The notes under the pieces are model-generated. The model was not told the origin of the DNA. It worked only from the letters and a program-made list of their open reading frames with translations, and did no database searches. Shown one piece after another: positions 50,443-59,904 of a DNA stretch of 64,000 nucleotides. Origin of the DNA: Agaribacterium haliotis. GTDB lineage: Bacteria > Pseudomonadota > Gammaproteobacteria > Pseudomonadales > Cellvibrionaceae. The DNA lies in assembly GCF_002312815.1 (NCBI RefSeq), contig NZ_NKQJ01000004.1, forward strand, positions 215,851 to 279,850, written 5' to 3'. Both the position numbers and the translations under genes were made by a program. The first letter of the stretch is position 1, and each line of letters starts with the position of its first letter.

Positions 50443-52695
50443 ATGAAAAAATTTATCTCGGTCTCAGTTTTTTTGTGTTTGGGCCTAAGTTGGCACTGCT
50501 TGGCAGAGCCCAGTTATGTCGGTGTAGAAAACTGTTCTAGCTGCCACCAGCAGCAGTACGAGCTTTGGCTGCAGAGCGATCACTTTAAAGCGATGGCCGA
50601 AGTCAGTGAAAAAACGGTACTGGCGCCGTTTGATGGCCGCAGTTTGGTGTTTCACGGTATTAACTGGCGCTTTTCTCGCGAGGGAGAACACTACTTTTTT
50701 GAAGGCCCGGGTGCCGATGGGGGGGTTCAAAAATTTCCGGTGCTTTATACCTTTGGCCATTATCCTCTGCAGCAATATCTGGTGGATATCGGCAACGGTC
50801 ATTTGCAGGCCACAAATATTGCCTGGGACAGCCGCAGCAAAGAGCAGGGTGGGCAGCGCTGGATACATTTGCAGCCAGATGAAAAAATGCATCACGAGCA
50901 CCCGTTTTTTTGGGCGCGCAGTTTTCAAAATTGGAATGGCCACTGCGCCGATTGTCACTCGACAAACTTGCAAAAAAATTACGACGCCAGCAAACACAGT
51001 TACGCGACAACCTGGTCGGAAATTAACGTCGCCTGCGAGGCCTGCCACGGGCCGGGCAGTGAACACGTCAAACTTGCCAAGCAGGGCAAAATAGATGGCG
51101 CTTCGGCCCTGGCCTATACGTCCGATGCCTCACTGCTCTGGGCCCACGATGGCAAAAATACTGAAGCTAAAGCTTCCGGCAGCGCAAACACCAGCTATAT
51201 ATCGATGTGCGGAGGCTGCCACAGTCGGCGCATGCAAATCGCCGACGCCAATAGCATTGACGACTATCACAACAAGTATTTATTGCAGGACGTCGACGAC
51301 AGGCTCTATCACAACGATGGGCAAATTCTCGATGAGGTCTATGTGCTCGGCTCATTTATGCAGAGCAAAATGCAACACGCCGGGGTGCAGTGTATGGACT
51401 GTCACGATGCGCACAGCGGCAAACTTAAAGCCGAGCCCAATGCCGTATGTGCTCAGTGCCACCTGCCGTCTCACTACGACAATAAACAGCACAGCGGCCA
51501 CGACTTTAGCGCGGGCAAACAGCCTTTGTGTGTCGACTGCCATATGGCCGAAGAGACTTATATGCAGGTCGATGATCGCCGCGATCACCGCTTTAATATC
51601 CCCAACCCGGAACTCAGTGAACGCTACGATACGCCGCTGGCTTGTTTAAGTTGCCACGGGGATAAAGATGCGAGCTGGGCCAAAGCCGCGTTTAAAAAGA
51701 ACAACTGGTCTATGCAAATTGAGCCCTGGGTAAGTGCCTGGAACCAGGCTTTAAGTCGCGACAGCCTGGCGCTTTCTTCACTTGCTGCCGAAGCCGTACG
51801 GCAAGATTTACCGGCTCAGATACAGGCGCTGCTGCTGCGCAGCCTTGAAAGTTATCCTAGCCAGCAGGCTTTAGATGTACTTCAGTCGCAGCTCGACAGT
51901 GAGCAGGTATTAGTGCGCCGCGCCGCGGTCAGCAGTTTGAGTTTTGTACCGGTACAAATGCGCTGGCCGCTACTTCAACAGGCCTTAACGGATAGCAGTG
52001 CGGCGGTGCGTTTTGAAGCGGCCTCTCAGGTTGTCGGCATATACAGTGAACTACCTGCGCAGGCGAAAAGTCAGGCGCAGGCCGCGTTAAACGAATATCG
52101 CCAGGCTTTAAGTTACAGTGAAGACTTTGCATCAACTCAGGTTGCCCTGGCGAGGCTCTATAGCGCCGAAGGCAAGTTGGCCGAGGCCGACGGCGCCTAT
52201 CAGCTGGCTTTAAAACAGGCCCCGGCTTATGCTCCGGCTCTGCTAGCTTACGCGGAATTTGTGCGCCAGCAGCCAAAATTAGCGTCTGCCGATGAGCTTG
52301 CGTTATTAAGCAAAGCCAAACTGGTAGTGCCGGAAAGTGCCGCCGTTAATCACGCCCTGGGGCTTTATTACGTGCGCAAGCGCAACTACAGCGAAGCCTT
52401 GGCTTATTTGGCCGCTGCGGCGAATATTGACGCGCCGGATGCACAGCCGCGCTATTTTTATGTCTATGCGGTTGCGCTTGAAAGCCAGCAGCGCGGGCTC
52501 GAAGCCGTCAAGGTCTTGCAGCGCAGCAATAAATACTGGCCGGGCCAATACGATACGCTGACCAGCCTTATTGTGTACCTGGAAAAATTAGGCAAAACCC
52601 AGGCGATTCCCCGCTATCTGGATGAGCTTGAACGCATTGCGCCAAACAGCCCCCAGTTAAAACAGTGGCGCCAGCGCTACGGCAGGGCCCCGTAA
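50443..52695 (+). CDS. Octahaem c-type cytochrome with C-terminal TPR region
   Basis: 750 residues from the ATG at 50443, with a Sec signal (MKKFISVSVFLCLGLSWHCL). Eight CXXCH haem motifs can be counted: CSSCH, CADCH, CEACH, CGGCH, CMDCH, CAQCH, CVDCH and CLSCH, all in the first 420 residues. Additional conserved histidines (MHHEHPFFWARSFQNWN) may serve as distal ligands. Then follows a HEAT-like stretch (about 450-560) and tetratricopeptide repeats (AEGKLAEADGAYQLALKQAP, ALGLYYVRKRNYSEALAYLA). It is a periplasmic electron-transfer protein of the family with CxxCH plus TPR fusion, substrate unknown. The MFS gene ends 3 bp after its stop. Confidence 0.85.
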   Translation: MKKFISVSVFLCLGLSWHCLAEPSYVGVENCSSCHQQQYELWLQSDHFKAMAEVSEKTVLAPFDGRSLVFHGINWRFSREGEHYFFEGPGADGGVQKFPVLYTFGHYPLQQYLVDIGNGHLQATNIAWDSRSKEQGGQRWIHLQPDEKMHHEHPFFWARSFQNWNGHCADCHSTNLQKNYDASKHSYATTWSEINVACEACHGPGSEHVKLAKQGKIDGASALAYTSDASLLWAHDGKNTEAKASGSANTSYISMCGGCHSRRMQIADANSIDDYHNKYLLQDVDDRLYHNDGQILDEVYVLGSFMQSKMQHAGVQCMDCHDAHSGKLKAEPNAVCAQCHLPSHYDNKQHSGHDFSAGKQPLCVDCHMAEETYMQVDDRRDHRFNIPNPELSERYDTPLACLSCHGDKDASWAKAAFKKNNWSMQIEPWVSAWNQALSRDSLALSSLAAEAVRQDLPAQIQALLLRSLESYPSQQALDVLQSQLDSEQVLVRRAAVSSLSFVPVQMRWPLLQQALTDSSAAVRFEAASQVVGIYSELPAQAKSQAQAALNEYRQALSYSEDFASTQVALARLYSAEGKLAEADGAYQLALKQAPAYAPALLAYAEFVRQQPKLASADELALLSKAKLVVPESAAVNHALGLYYVRKRNYSEALAYLAAAANIDAPDAQPRYFYVYAVALESQQRGLEAVKVLQRSNKYWPGQYDTLTSLIVYLEKLGKTQAIPRYLDELERIAPNSPQLKQWRQRYGRAP

Positions 52696-52698
52696 GTT

Positions 52699-53892
52699 TT
52701 AGCGCTTGTTAACGCTAACAGCCCTGGGCTGGCGCCACAGCCACAAGCTCATGGCCAGGCTCGCTGCGATCGGAATCAGGCACAGCCACAGCTGGGCCTG
52801 CCAGCCGATGGCAAACAACACCCAGGCCGAGCTCAAACTGGCGATGGCCTGCAGGCCAAAAACGCTGAAATCATTCAGCGCCTGAGCTTTAAAGCGTTCA
52901 CTGTGGTGGTAGCTCTGAGGCAACAGTGCCGTGCCACTTAAAAATAAAAAGTTCCAGCCGACACCGAGCAGCACCAGAGCCCACCAGTAGTGAACCACGT
53001 GCTGGCCGCTTAAGCCGACAATACAAACACCGCCGTAAAGCGCGGTGCCGGCCAGCATCAGTTTGGCCGGGCCCAGTTTTTTTAATAAAAAGCCTGAAAA
53101 TAGCGAAGGTAAAAACATTGCCACCATGTGTGCTTGAATGACGTTTTTGGCGTGTTCAAGGCTGTGGCCATCGACAACGTGCATGCTCAATGGGGTCGAG
53201 GTCATCAGAAAACTCATCACTGCATAGGCCAGCGCCGCCGATCCGGCTGCGACAATAAACAAAGGCTGAGCGGCAATTTGCTTGAGGCTGCGCGCCGGCT
53301 GCTGCTGTTCGGGCTCATTTGGCTCTGGGTTGCGAAACAAGCTGAAAATCAGCATGGCCAATAGGAGCATCAAGGCGTACAGCAAAAATGAGGCGCTGTA
53401 GGGCTCGCCGGGCAGCAGCTCACGGCCCAGGCTGCCGAGCTCAGGGCCGAGTACGGAGCCGACAATTGAGCACAGTAAAATCAGGCTAAGTGCCGGCCCG
53501 GCGTCATCGGCGTTTTTTAAGCTCTCCAACGCGGCAAAACGAAACTGGTGGTAAAACGCGGTGCCGCAACCGCAGAGGCTTGAAGCAATACAGAAAAAAG
53601 CAAAGCTGGTACTGCTTATTGCCACACTAGCGGCGATGGCGCTGAGCAGGGATAGGCCAAAGCCGCAATAGGCGGCGCGCTTTCTGCCCCAGCGGCGCCC
53701 GGCCATTGCCGCGGGGATGGAAAAGCTGGCGTTGCCGATAACAAAAAGCGCCATTGGCAGCGAAGCCATTTTTTCACTCGGCGCCAGGCTGCTACCTATC
53801 AATGCACCAACCAAAACTAGTAAAGCGACCCCGCTCATAGCCAGCGAGAAACAAAGAGCGAGTACCCAGATATTTAGTGGAAAGCGAGGCAT
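52699..53892 (-). CDS. Major facilitator superfamily transporter
   Basis: 397 residues with twelve predicted membrane helices. Typical loop motif between helix 2 and 3: MAGRRWGRKRAAYCGFGLSL (G-x3-(D/R)-x-x-G-R-x-x), and a weaker copy GFLLKKLGPAKLMLAG between helices 8 and 9. The C-terminal YHHSERFKAQALNDFSVFGL block is reminiscent of the CynX/YbfB-type permeases. Transport substrate cannot be assigned. It converges with the octahaem cytochrome gene (stops 3 bp apart) and is divergent from the J-domain gene. Confidence 0.82.
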   Translation of the reverse strand: MPRFPLNIWVLALCFSLAMSGVALLVLVGALIGSSLAPSEKMASLPMALFVIGNASFSIPAAMAGRRWGRKRAAYCGFGLSLLSAIAASVAISSTSFAFFCIASSLCGCGTAFYHQFRFAALESLKNADDAGPALSLILLCSIVGSVLGPELGSLGRELLPGEPYSASFLLYALMLLLAMLIFSLFRNPEPNEPEQQQPARSLKQIAAQPLFIVAAGSAALAYAVMSFLMTSTPLSMHVVDGHSLEHAKNVIQAHMVAMFLPSLFSGFLLKKLGPAKLMLAGTALYGGVCIVGLSGQHVVHYWWALVLLGVGWNFLFLSGTALLPQSYHHSERFKAQALNDFSVFGLQAIASLSSAWVLFAIGWQAQLWLCLIPIAASLAMSLWLWRQPRAVSVNKR

Positions 53893-54139
53893 GGTTATCC
53901 TTTTGTGATGGTGGCGCCTAGTGCGTTTGTTGTTTTGCGTGCCCGGTCGCAGAGCGTTTTAGTTTGCACGCTACTATAGCGGGCCCTTAAGTCAGTTGCT
54001 CGTGGCTCAGTTTTACGTTGTTGTGGCAGTTTGTGTTGGCCTTGTTTAAGCATCTGCTCGGCTCGAGCCTGGGGCCTGCGCACTCGCAGGCTGTACTTAT
54101 CTACTTCCCGGCTGTATAAGAGTCGTAACGCGGCGTTTT

Positions 54140-54535
54140 ATGTTACACGTGAACTATCACATTCTCGGTTTGTGCGAACAGGCGACAGACGACGAGCTAA
54201 AAAAAGCTTGGCGGCGTTTAAGTGCGCTATATCACCCCGACCGCTGTGACCAGAAACCGCTGGCAGCAGAGATGTTTAAACTGGTTCAGCGCGCGTATAG
54301 CGAACTTTGCCGCGCCCGTGCAGCAGTACCTGAAGTGGGGGCGGGGTTGTTAGCTGGCAGCGAGCAAGATGAATGTGAGCCGCGCGTCTGCAGTGTTTTT
54401 ACTTTAACTCGCGACCAGGGTTTTGATATGCGGCGCGACTGTCGCCGCAGGCGCGAAGGGTCGCGCAGCGATAGGCGTTTTCACTGGCAGTTGCCCGAAC
54501 AGTACATCGGTACACAAGTTAAGTGCTCGTGTTAA
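54140..54535 (+). CDS. Small J-domain protein (DnaJ-like)
   Basis: 131 residues. The J-domain spans residues 4-65: NYHILGLCEQATDDELKKAW, RRLSALYHPDRC with the His-Pro-Asp triad, then AAEMFKLVQRAYSEL. The remainder is Arg-rich and not zinc-finger like (RRDCRRRREGSRSDRRF) and ends CSC. J-domains stimulate the ATPase of DnaK/Hsp70-type chaperones; the specific partner is unknown. It converges with a REC-only protein, overlapping by 4 bp at the stops. The start is the ATG at 54140, immediately at the fold beginning. Confidence 0.8.
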   Translation: MLHVNYHILGLCEQATDDELKKAWRRLSALYHPDRCDQKPLAAEMFKLVQRAYSELCRARAAVPEVGAGLLAGSEQDECEPRVCSVFTLTRDQGFDMRRDCRRRREGSRSDRRFHWQLPEQYIGTQVKCSC

Positions 54536-55023
54536 TGCGTGCTTAGTTTTTGATTTGCGGCCTGCTCAACCCAGCTAAATAGGGTATTGGCATCGACTTC
54601 GGTTTTATAGCTGTAGCAAAGCAGTTTGAGATGGTCGAGCGCTAGGTCTTTGGCTCCGGCGCCGATACCGGGTTGCCCGGTGCGCACGGCCAGGGGCAGC
54701 TCTTGGTATTTTTTTTGTTTGCGCATCCATTCAATCAGCTCTATGCCGGCTTCGTCACTTTCCATAATTACATCAATAATTCCCAGCACAAGTTCGGGCT
54801 GTGTATCTGTGAGCAGTTGACGTGCTTCGGCGGCACTGTGACAGCTGATGATTTCGATGGGGTGTGCGTGAACAGTTTTGCGCTTGAGTACCAGGCGTGT
54901 CACCGCGTGAACACTGTCGTCGTCATCGACAACCAATACCTTTAGCGGCTCATGGCCCGGTGTTGCTTCAGTTGCCGTGCTTTTGGCTGGCTTCGCTTCG
55001 TCGCGAAACTGGAACTGCGCCAT
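54532..55023 (-). CDS. Single-domain response regulator (REC)
   Basis: 163 residues. A disordered acidic start (about 1-25), then a receiver domain: VLVVDDDDSVHAVTRLVLKR, phospho-Asp in LGIIDVIMESDEAGIELIEW, LAVRTGQPG and YSYKTEVDAN with the conserved Lys. No output domain is attached, so it likely works as a CheY-like or phosphotransfer intermediate, or as an adaptor domain in larger complexes such as those linked to DUF3369 proteins. No kinase is adjacent. The gene is convergent with the J-domain gene (4-bp overlap). Confidence 0.82.
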   Translation of the reverse strand: MAQFQFRDEAKPAKSTATEATPGHEPLKVLVVDDDDSVHAVTRLVLKRKTVHAHPIEIISCHSAAEARQLLTDTQPELVLGIIDVIMESDEAGIELIEWMRKQKKYQELPLAVRTGQPGIGAGAKDLALDHLKLLCYSYKTEVDANTLFSWVEQAANQKLSTH

Positions 55024-55223
55024 ACCGCGCCTCCTCGCAACACGGGCTTCTAACTACTCTGTATTAAGCCTAGCAGGTGGGCTGTTTTTTGTGCGCTTGG
55101 GTCGCTTGTGCCGGCGTCTTTCGCTATTTTTCTTGAGCTTACTCGTTACAAAGCGCGCCTGCATTTGGCATACTTCTGCGGAAAACGACAAAAACGATAA
55201 TATGCACCAGCTTGGGGCTAAAT

Positions 55224-56399
55224 GTGAAACTACCACTACTTTTGTTCCCACTTCTTTTGAGTTTGGGGGCCTGCCAGATGTCTGATTCCACTGATACTTC
55301 TTCCCGTAACACTTCGCCGAGTGCGCTTTCAAGCAGCGACGATATGGCGCACAAGCCCGTTTCACCGTTAACAAGCCGGCTGTGGGGGCATGTAGACGGT
55401 AAAGAAGTTCGTTTATACAGCCTGCAAAATCGCAACGGTGTAAAGCTGGTGCTCAGCAATTACGGTGCTTCCATTATCGAATTGTGGGCGCCGGATAGGC
55501 ATGGAAAGTTAGCGGATATTGCCCTGGGTTATCCGACACTTGAAGATTATCAGCGCGAGTTGGCCAGCGTTGGCCCCGTTGTTGGGCGCTATCACAACCG
55601 CATTCGCAATGGCCGCTTTGAACTGGATGGCGAGCCCTATCAGGTTAGTGTGAACGAGGGGCAGCACAGCTTGCACAGTGGTTTGGAATTTCAAAAAGCT
55701 GTGTGGCAGGCGCAAAGCTTTGACAGTGAACGCGGCCCGGGCCTGCGCCTGCGCTACTTTTCGCCCGATGGCAGCCACGGGTTCCCGGGCAATGTCACAA
55801 GCACTGTGACTTATATACTGACGCACGATAACGAAATTGATCTGCACTTTTACGCCGAGGCAGACAGGCGCACTCCGCTTAATTTTATTCAGCACGCCTA
55901 TTTTAATCTCAACGGCGTCAGCGCTACGGTGCACGACCATATTGTCCGTATCGACGCCGACAACCACGCCGCCTACGATAAAGAAGCCCTGCAAACCGGC
56001 CGTATTGAAAGTTTGCGTGGGCAAGCTTTTGATTTAATTGAGCCAACACGTATCGGCGATCACTTTGACGATATTGCCCTAGGCGGTTATCACCAAACGT
56101 ATTTACTCAATAAAGAAGCTGGCGAGCTTAAAACCGTTGCCAGTGTTTACGAGCCTGTAAGTGGCCGCACGATGGATGTTGCAACAACGTCGCCGAGTAT
56201 TACGTTTTATGTGGCTATGGGGCTAAACAACAGTGTGCCGGGCAAATACGATATTGAGTATGCACCTTATAAAGGTTTTTGCCTTGAGGCCGGCTACGTA
56301 CCAGATTCCGTCAATTACGCACACTTTCCGAGCACGATCTTCGGCCCTGACAGGCCCTATGATGAGCGTGTTATTTTTAAGCTCGGTGTAAAACAATAA
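55224..56399 (+). CDS. Lipoprotein aldose 1-epimerase (exported mutarotase)
   Basis: 391 residues from the GTG at 55224, with GGGG about 8 nt upstream. The N-terminus is a lipoprotein signal: VKLPLLLFPLLLSLGACQMS with LGAC lipobox. The rest is GalM: LVLSNYGASIIELWAPD, GRYHNRIRNGRFELDGEPY, NEGQHSLHSGLEFQKAVWQA, NFIQHAYFNLNG and CLEAGYVPDSVNYAHFP contain the two catalytic His and the Glu. Mature protein is anchored in the envelope and would mutarotate sugars outside the cytoplasm before uptake. The SSS symporter gene follows 150 bp downstream on the same strand, which supports a sugar-import unit. Confidence 0.88.
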   Translation: MKLPLLLFPLLLSLGACQMSDSTDTSSRNTSPSALSSSDDMAHKPVSPLTSRLWGHVDGKEVRLYSLQNRNGVKLVLSNYGASIIELWAPDRHGKLADIALGYPTLEDYQRELASVGPVVGRYHNRIRNGRFELDGEPYQVSVNEGQHSLHSGLEFQKAVWQAQSFDSERGPGLRLRYFSPDGSHGFPGNVTSTVTYILTHDNEIDLHFYAEADRRTPLNFIQHAYFNLNGVSATVHDHIVRIDADNHAAYDKEALQTGRIESLRGQAFDLIEPTRIGDHFDDIALGGYHQTYLLNKEAGELKTVASVYEPVSGRTMDVATTSPSITFYVAMGLNNSVPGKYDIEYAPYKGFCLEAGYVPDSVNYAHFPSTIFGPDRPYDERVIFKLGVKQ

Positions 56400-56549
56400 G
56401 CTTGCCTGCATTTAGTAACCCAAGGTTTTTTTACCCCAACTATTGAGCGCCTCGGCGGCGGCCCGGTTTATTGCTGGCACTTGCTTATGGCTAGTTGCTT
56501 TGCAATGCAAAGGTCACCGCTTTATAAAAAATAATGAGAAATAATAACT

Positions 56550-58253
56550 ATGAATATTGTTGAAATTACGCTGTTTGTTATAGCGGTTGCGGGGGTTATT
56601 TCCCTCGGGATATGGAAAAGTCGCGCCGATACCAGCGAGCAGCAAGGCGGTGCCGCGCAGTACTTCCTCGCTGGACGAGGTTTAAGTTGGTATCTGGTTG
56701 GTTTTTCACTGATCGCCGCCAATATTAGCACCGAGCAGTTTGTTGGCATGAGTGGTAAAGCGGCCGACTGGCTGGGTATGGCGATTGCCTCGTATGAGTG
56801 GATGGCCGCGGTAACGCTGGTAATTGTTGCTTTTGTTTTTTTACCGAAGTTCCTAAAAACAGGCATATATACGGCACCGGAGTTTCTTGAATATCGCTAC
56901 GGCGCTTTTTCCCGCATGGTAATGGCCGTTGCCACGCTGTTTATTTTGGTGGGGGTGCCAACGGCTTCTGTTATCTATTCCGGGGCCAAAGTTATCAGTG
57001 GTTATTACAATGATATTTGGCTAATTGGTAGCTTGAGCGCATCGTGCTGGTTAATTGCCGCTTTGGCAGCGGGTTATGTCTTTATCGGCGGTTTAAAAGC
57101 CTGCGCGTGGACGGATTTAATCTGGGGGGCGGCGCTGATTATTGGTGGTGCCATTGTTGCGGTGCTTGCATTTCAGGCGCTCGGTTCGGCTGATGCGGTT
57201 GAGCTTGCTAAAACCGCCACCTTAAAGACCATTGATACCGCCGAGCTTCAACAGGCCGGTGCCTGGGATAGATTTTTATTGCTCAACGCAGGTTCCGCTG
57301 AAGAGGGCGGCAAGTTACATATGGTGCGGCCGCTTAGCGACCCAGAAATTCCGTGGTCGGCGCTAATTGTAGGTTTGTGGATTCCGAATTTATTTTACTG
57401 GGGTTTTAACCAATATATTATTCAGCGCACCTTGGGTTCGAAGTCATTAGCTGAGGGGCAAAAAGGTATTGTGTTTGCGGCCTTCCTGAAACTACTTGTG
57501 CCTTTTGTGGTGGTGATACCCGGTATTCTTGCGTTTAACCTCTACCACGAACAGCTGTTGGCAGCTTCGGGCTCTGGGTATGACTACGATGCGGCTTTCC
57601 CAACGCTGCTGCGCAATTTGATCAAACCCTACCCGTGGATCAGCTGGTTTGTCTTGGCGGCCATTTTTGGTGCGATTGTTAGCTCACTTGCTTCGATGCT
57701 GAATTCAGCTTCGACCATTATGACCATGGATGTTTATCGCAAGATCTTTAAAAACGCCAAAGACGAGCACCTGCCTGCCGTTGGCCGTTTTTGGGTTGTG
57801 GTGTTTGTTGTGATCGCAGCGAGCATTGCGCCATCGCTGGATAGCTTTGGCGGTATTTTTACTTATATTCAGGAATTCCAGGGTTTTATTAGTTCCGGAA
57901 TTATTGCGATATTTATTTTTGGCATGTTGGTGCCGCGTGCGCCGCGTTTTCTCGGCTGGAGCGGCATTGTATTAAATGCGCTGCTCTACGGTTTGATTAA
58001 ATGGTGGCTCGGGCCGATTATCGTTGATGCAGGTTTATGGTTTGCCGATGAGATCAGTTTTCTCGACCGTATGGCGATCTGCTTTTTTATTGTCTGCCTA
58101 TACTGTGCGCTGATGACTTGGTGGAAGCCTTTACCTGAAGCGCTGCAGCTTCCGGAAAATAAAGACATCGACTTGCGCTCATCGCCGATGGCAAAAAAAT
58201 TCGGTATTGCGGTGATTATTCTCACCTCTATTCTGTACGTTATTTTTTGGTAG
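56550..58253 (+). CDS. Sodium/solute symporter (SSS family), probable sugar transporter
   Basis: 567 residues with about fourteen helices. The family markers are YFLAGRGLSWYLVGFSLIAA then NISTEQFVGMSGKAADWLGM (typical of the Na+/glucose branch, SglT), and GGLKACAWTDLIWGAALIIG. Later WIPNLFYWGFNQYIIQRTLG is also SGLT-like, where the helix-6 W-G-x-N-Q-x-x-x-Q-R motif is in place. Na+ import drives sugar uptake across the inner membrane. It is paired with an exported mutarotase, as seen in sugar loci of polysaccharide-degrading bacteria. Confidence 0.88.
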   Translation: MNIVEITLFVIAVAGVISLGIWKSRADTSEQQGGAAQYFLAGRGLSWYLVGFSLIAANISTEQFVGMSGKAADWLGMAIASYEWMAAVTLVIVAFVFLPKFLKTGIYTAPEFLEYRYGAFSRMVMAVATLFILVGVPTASVIYSGAKVISGYYNDIWLIGSLSASCWLIAALAAGYVFIGGLKACAWTDLIWGAALIIGGAIVAVLAFQALGSADAVELAKTATLKTIDTAELQQAGAWDRFLLLNAGSAEEGGKLHMVRPLSDPEIPWSALIVGLWIPNLFYWGFNQYIIQRTLGSKSLAEGQKGIVFAAFLKLLVPFVVVIPGILAFNLYHEQLLAASGSGYDYDAAFPTLLRNLIKPYPWISWFVLAAIFGAIVSSLASMLNSASTIMTMDVYRKIFKNAKDEHLPAVGRFWVVVFVVIAASIAPSLDSFGGIFTYIQEFQGFISSGIIAIFIFGMLVPRAPRFLGWSGIVLNALLYGLIKWWLGPIIVDAGLWFADEISFLDRMAICFFIVCLYCALMTWWKPLPEALQLPENKDIDLRSSPMAKKFGIAVIILTSILYVIFW

Positions 58254-58326
58254 TTGGTTCGCTGTTAGTGCCGGTGGCCTAGGGTTTGTTAGCGCCTGCG
58301 GCTCGGGGCTAATTAGCACCTTCTGC

Positions 58327-59508
58327 TCAGGGCCTGCTGTTTGGGGCCAGGCTACCTTTGGGTAACAGCAGGTACATAGTTGCAGATGAGTTCATTTTTC
58401 CGGCTGCTTCGGCAGCCGCTTCGCCGTGGCCCCAGAAAAAATCGCCGCGCAACGGGCCTTTGATGGCGCCGCCCGTATCTTGAGCAATCGTTAATTTTTG
58501 CAGGCGCTGTTTAGCTTGTGCTGACGATAACGGGTGTTCGGCGTCGATGTAGATCGGTAGCCCGTAGGCGCTGTAACGCGGGTCTATTGCCAGCGAACGG
58601 CCGGGGCTTAAACTCACGCCCTCGGCGCCAATGGGGCCTTCGCTATTGAGCTTTCGAAAAAAGATATAGCTGCGGTTTGTATTCATAAGTTCGTTGGCCT
58701 TAGCTGGGTGCTGCTTTAACCACTGGCGAATGGCCTGCATCGACATGGCTTCTTTGGTTATTTCGCCGCGCTCAATTAAGGTTTTGCCGATGGCGCTGTA
58801 GAGGTGGCCGTTGTGGCCATCGTAGCCGATGCGCACAAGTTCACCGCTGTCGAGTGCAACCAGCCCCGAGCCTTGAATTTGTAGAAAAAATTTATCGATG
58901 GCGCTGTCGACCCACAGCAGTACTTCACTGGCATTTATCTGCTGTTCGATTTTTTGTCTGTCTTCGTAGGGCTGTAACTTACCCTGAGTTACGCGCCCTG
59001 CGATGCGCTGGCCTTTAAGCTGCTCTCTAAATTGACCTAAGTCTACCAGTACTAAATCTGCTGGGCGTTTGCGTATAGGTACAGAATAAACGGCGGATTT
59101 AGTATACGAGCCCCGCAAGCTGGCTTCGTAATAACCGGTTAATTGGGCCTTGGCGCCTTGTTGAGTGCGCATAAGGTAAGGCTGAAACTCTTGTTCAAAA
59201 AACGCCCGAGCAGCTTGCTCGGAGCTGGGCGCAGGCGTATCAGCTTTAGTGAGCTTTTGGCAAAGCTGGCGCAACGCTTGAATTGAGTTTTGAAGCTGCT
59301 CGGCGCCGGAATGTTTTTGTGATGTTTTCTCACAAGATTTAAGCAGCGCCATATAGGCTTCAAGCTGTTGATCGTTTTCCCAGCCGGGCAGTTGTTTAAA
59401 GCTGACGGGGCTAAGTTGCAGTTCATCTGTGTTTTGGTCTTCGCTGTCGGGTTTGGTGCAGCCGCTAAGGCCCAGTATTAACAGTGTGCACAATAGTTTA
59501 CGTTTCAT
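58327..59508 (-). CDS. mltA: Membrane-bound lytic murein transglycosylase A
   Basis: 393 residues with a lipoprotein signal and lipobox LGLSGCTKP. The MltA domain shows QLTGYYEASLRGSYTKSAVY, VPIRKRPADLVLVDLGQF and VALDSGELVRIGYDGHNGHL, followed by the 3D domain with LTIAQDTGGAIKGPLRGDFF and the catalytic Asp in WGHGEAAAEAAGKMN. It cleaves the beta-1,4 linkage between MurNAc and GlcNAc with formation of anhydro-MurNAc, at the outer membrane. Followed by a small membrane-protein gene on the same strand upstream, which precedes it by 18 bp. Confidence 0.93.
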   Translation of the reverse strand: MKRKLLCTLLILGLSGCTKPDSEDQNTDELQLSPVSFKQLPGWENDQQLEAYMALLKSCEKTSQKHSGAEQLQNSIQALRQLCQKLTKADTPAPSSEQAARAFFEQEFQPYLMRTQQGAKAQLTGYYEASLRGSYTKSAVYSVPIRKRPADLVLVDLGQFREQLKGQRIAGRVTQGKLQPYEDRQKIEQQINASEVLLWVDSAIDKFFLQIQGSGLVALDSGELVRIGYDGHNGHLYSAIGKTLIERGEITKEAMSMQAIRQWLKQHPAKANELMNTNRSYIFFRKLNSEGPIGAEGVSLSPGRSLAIDPRYSAYGLPIYIDAEHPLSSAQAKQRLQKLTIAQDTGGAIKGPLRGDFFWGHGEAAAEAAGKMNSSATMYLLLPKGSLAPNSRP

Positions 59509-59526
59509 CAGCTTTTCGATTCTTAG

Positions 59527-59904
59527 TTAATGCTGTTGCTTGTTATTGTTAGTTTGGGCTCTGGCAATAAGGTAGGTGACTAAGGTGCTGCTTAACCAAA
59601 GCGCAACAAATAACCACTTGCTAAGGGCCAGTTCGGGCCTGGCGTGCAGTTGTGTGCGAATCTGTTGCATAAGCTCGGTGATATTAAAGCTAAAGCTTGC
59701 CGAGGCGGCCATCTCAGCGACAAGCTGGTCGGCCAAATTCTGGGCAATCGCCCATATGCCGACAAACAAAAATACCAGGGTAATAGCAGAGCTGATAATA
59801 AATGCACACGCCAGCATGCGCTTACCCAATAACCAAAGGCCGGCGCCGGGAAATATTAGCGCGGAGTACAGTGTAGCTTTTTTGCGAAGTTGTTTATGCT
59901 TCAT
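59527..59904 (-). CDS. Small membrane protein with two or three helices, unrecognised
   Basis: 125 residues from the ATG at 59904; a longer frame has no ribosome site and adds a Gly/Pro-rich lead. Basic MKHKQLRKKATLYSALIFPG, hydrophobic segments at about 12-30, 33-58 and 95-115, a short amphipathic loop, and a polar tail (ARAQTNNNKQQH). It precedes mltA by 18 bp on the same strand and is probably co-transcribed. The arrangement FPGAGLWLLGKRM is reminiscent of small TM2-like proteins but no family was assigned. Confidence 0.6.
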   Translation of the reverse strand: MKHKQLRKKATLYSALIFPGAGLWLLGKRMLACAFIISSAITLVFLFVGIWAIAQNLADQLVAEMAASASFSFNITELMQQIRTQLHARPELALSKWLFVALWLSSTLVTYLIARAQTNNNKQQH

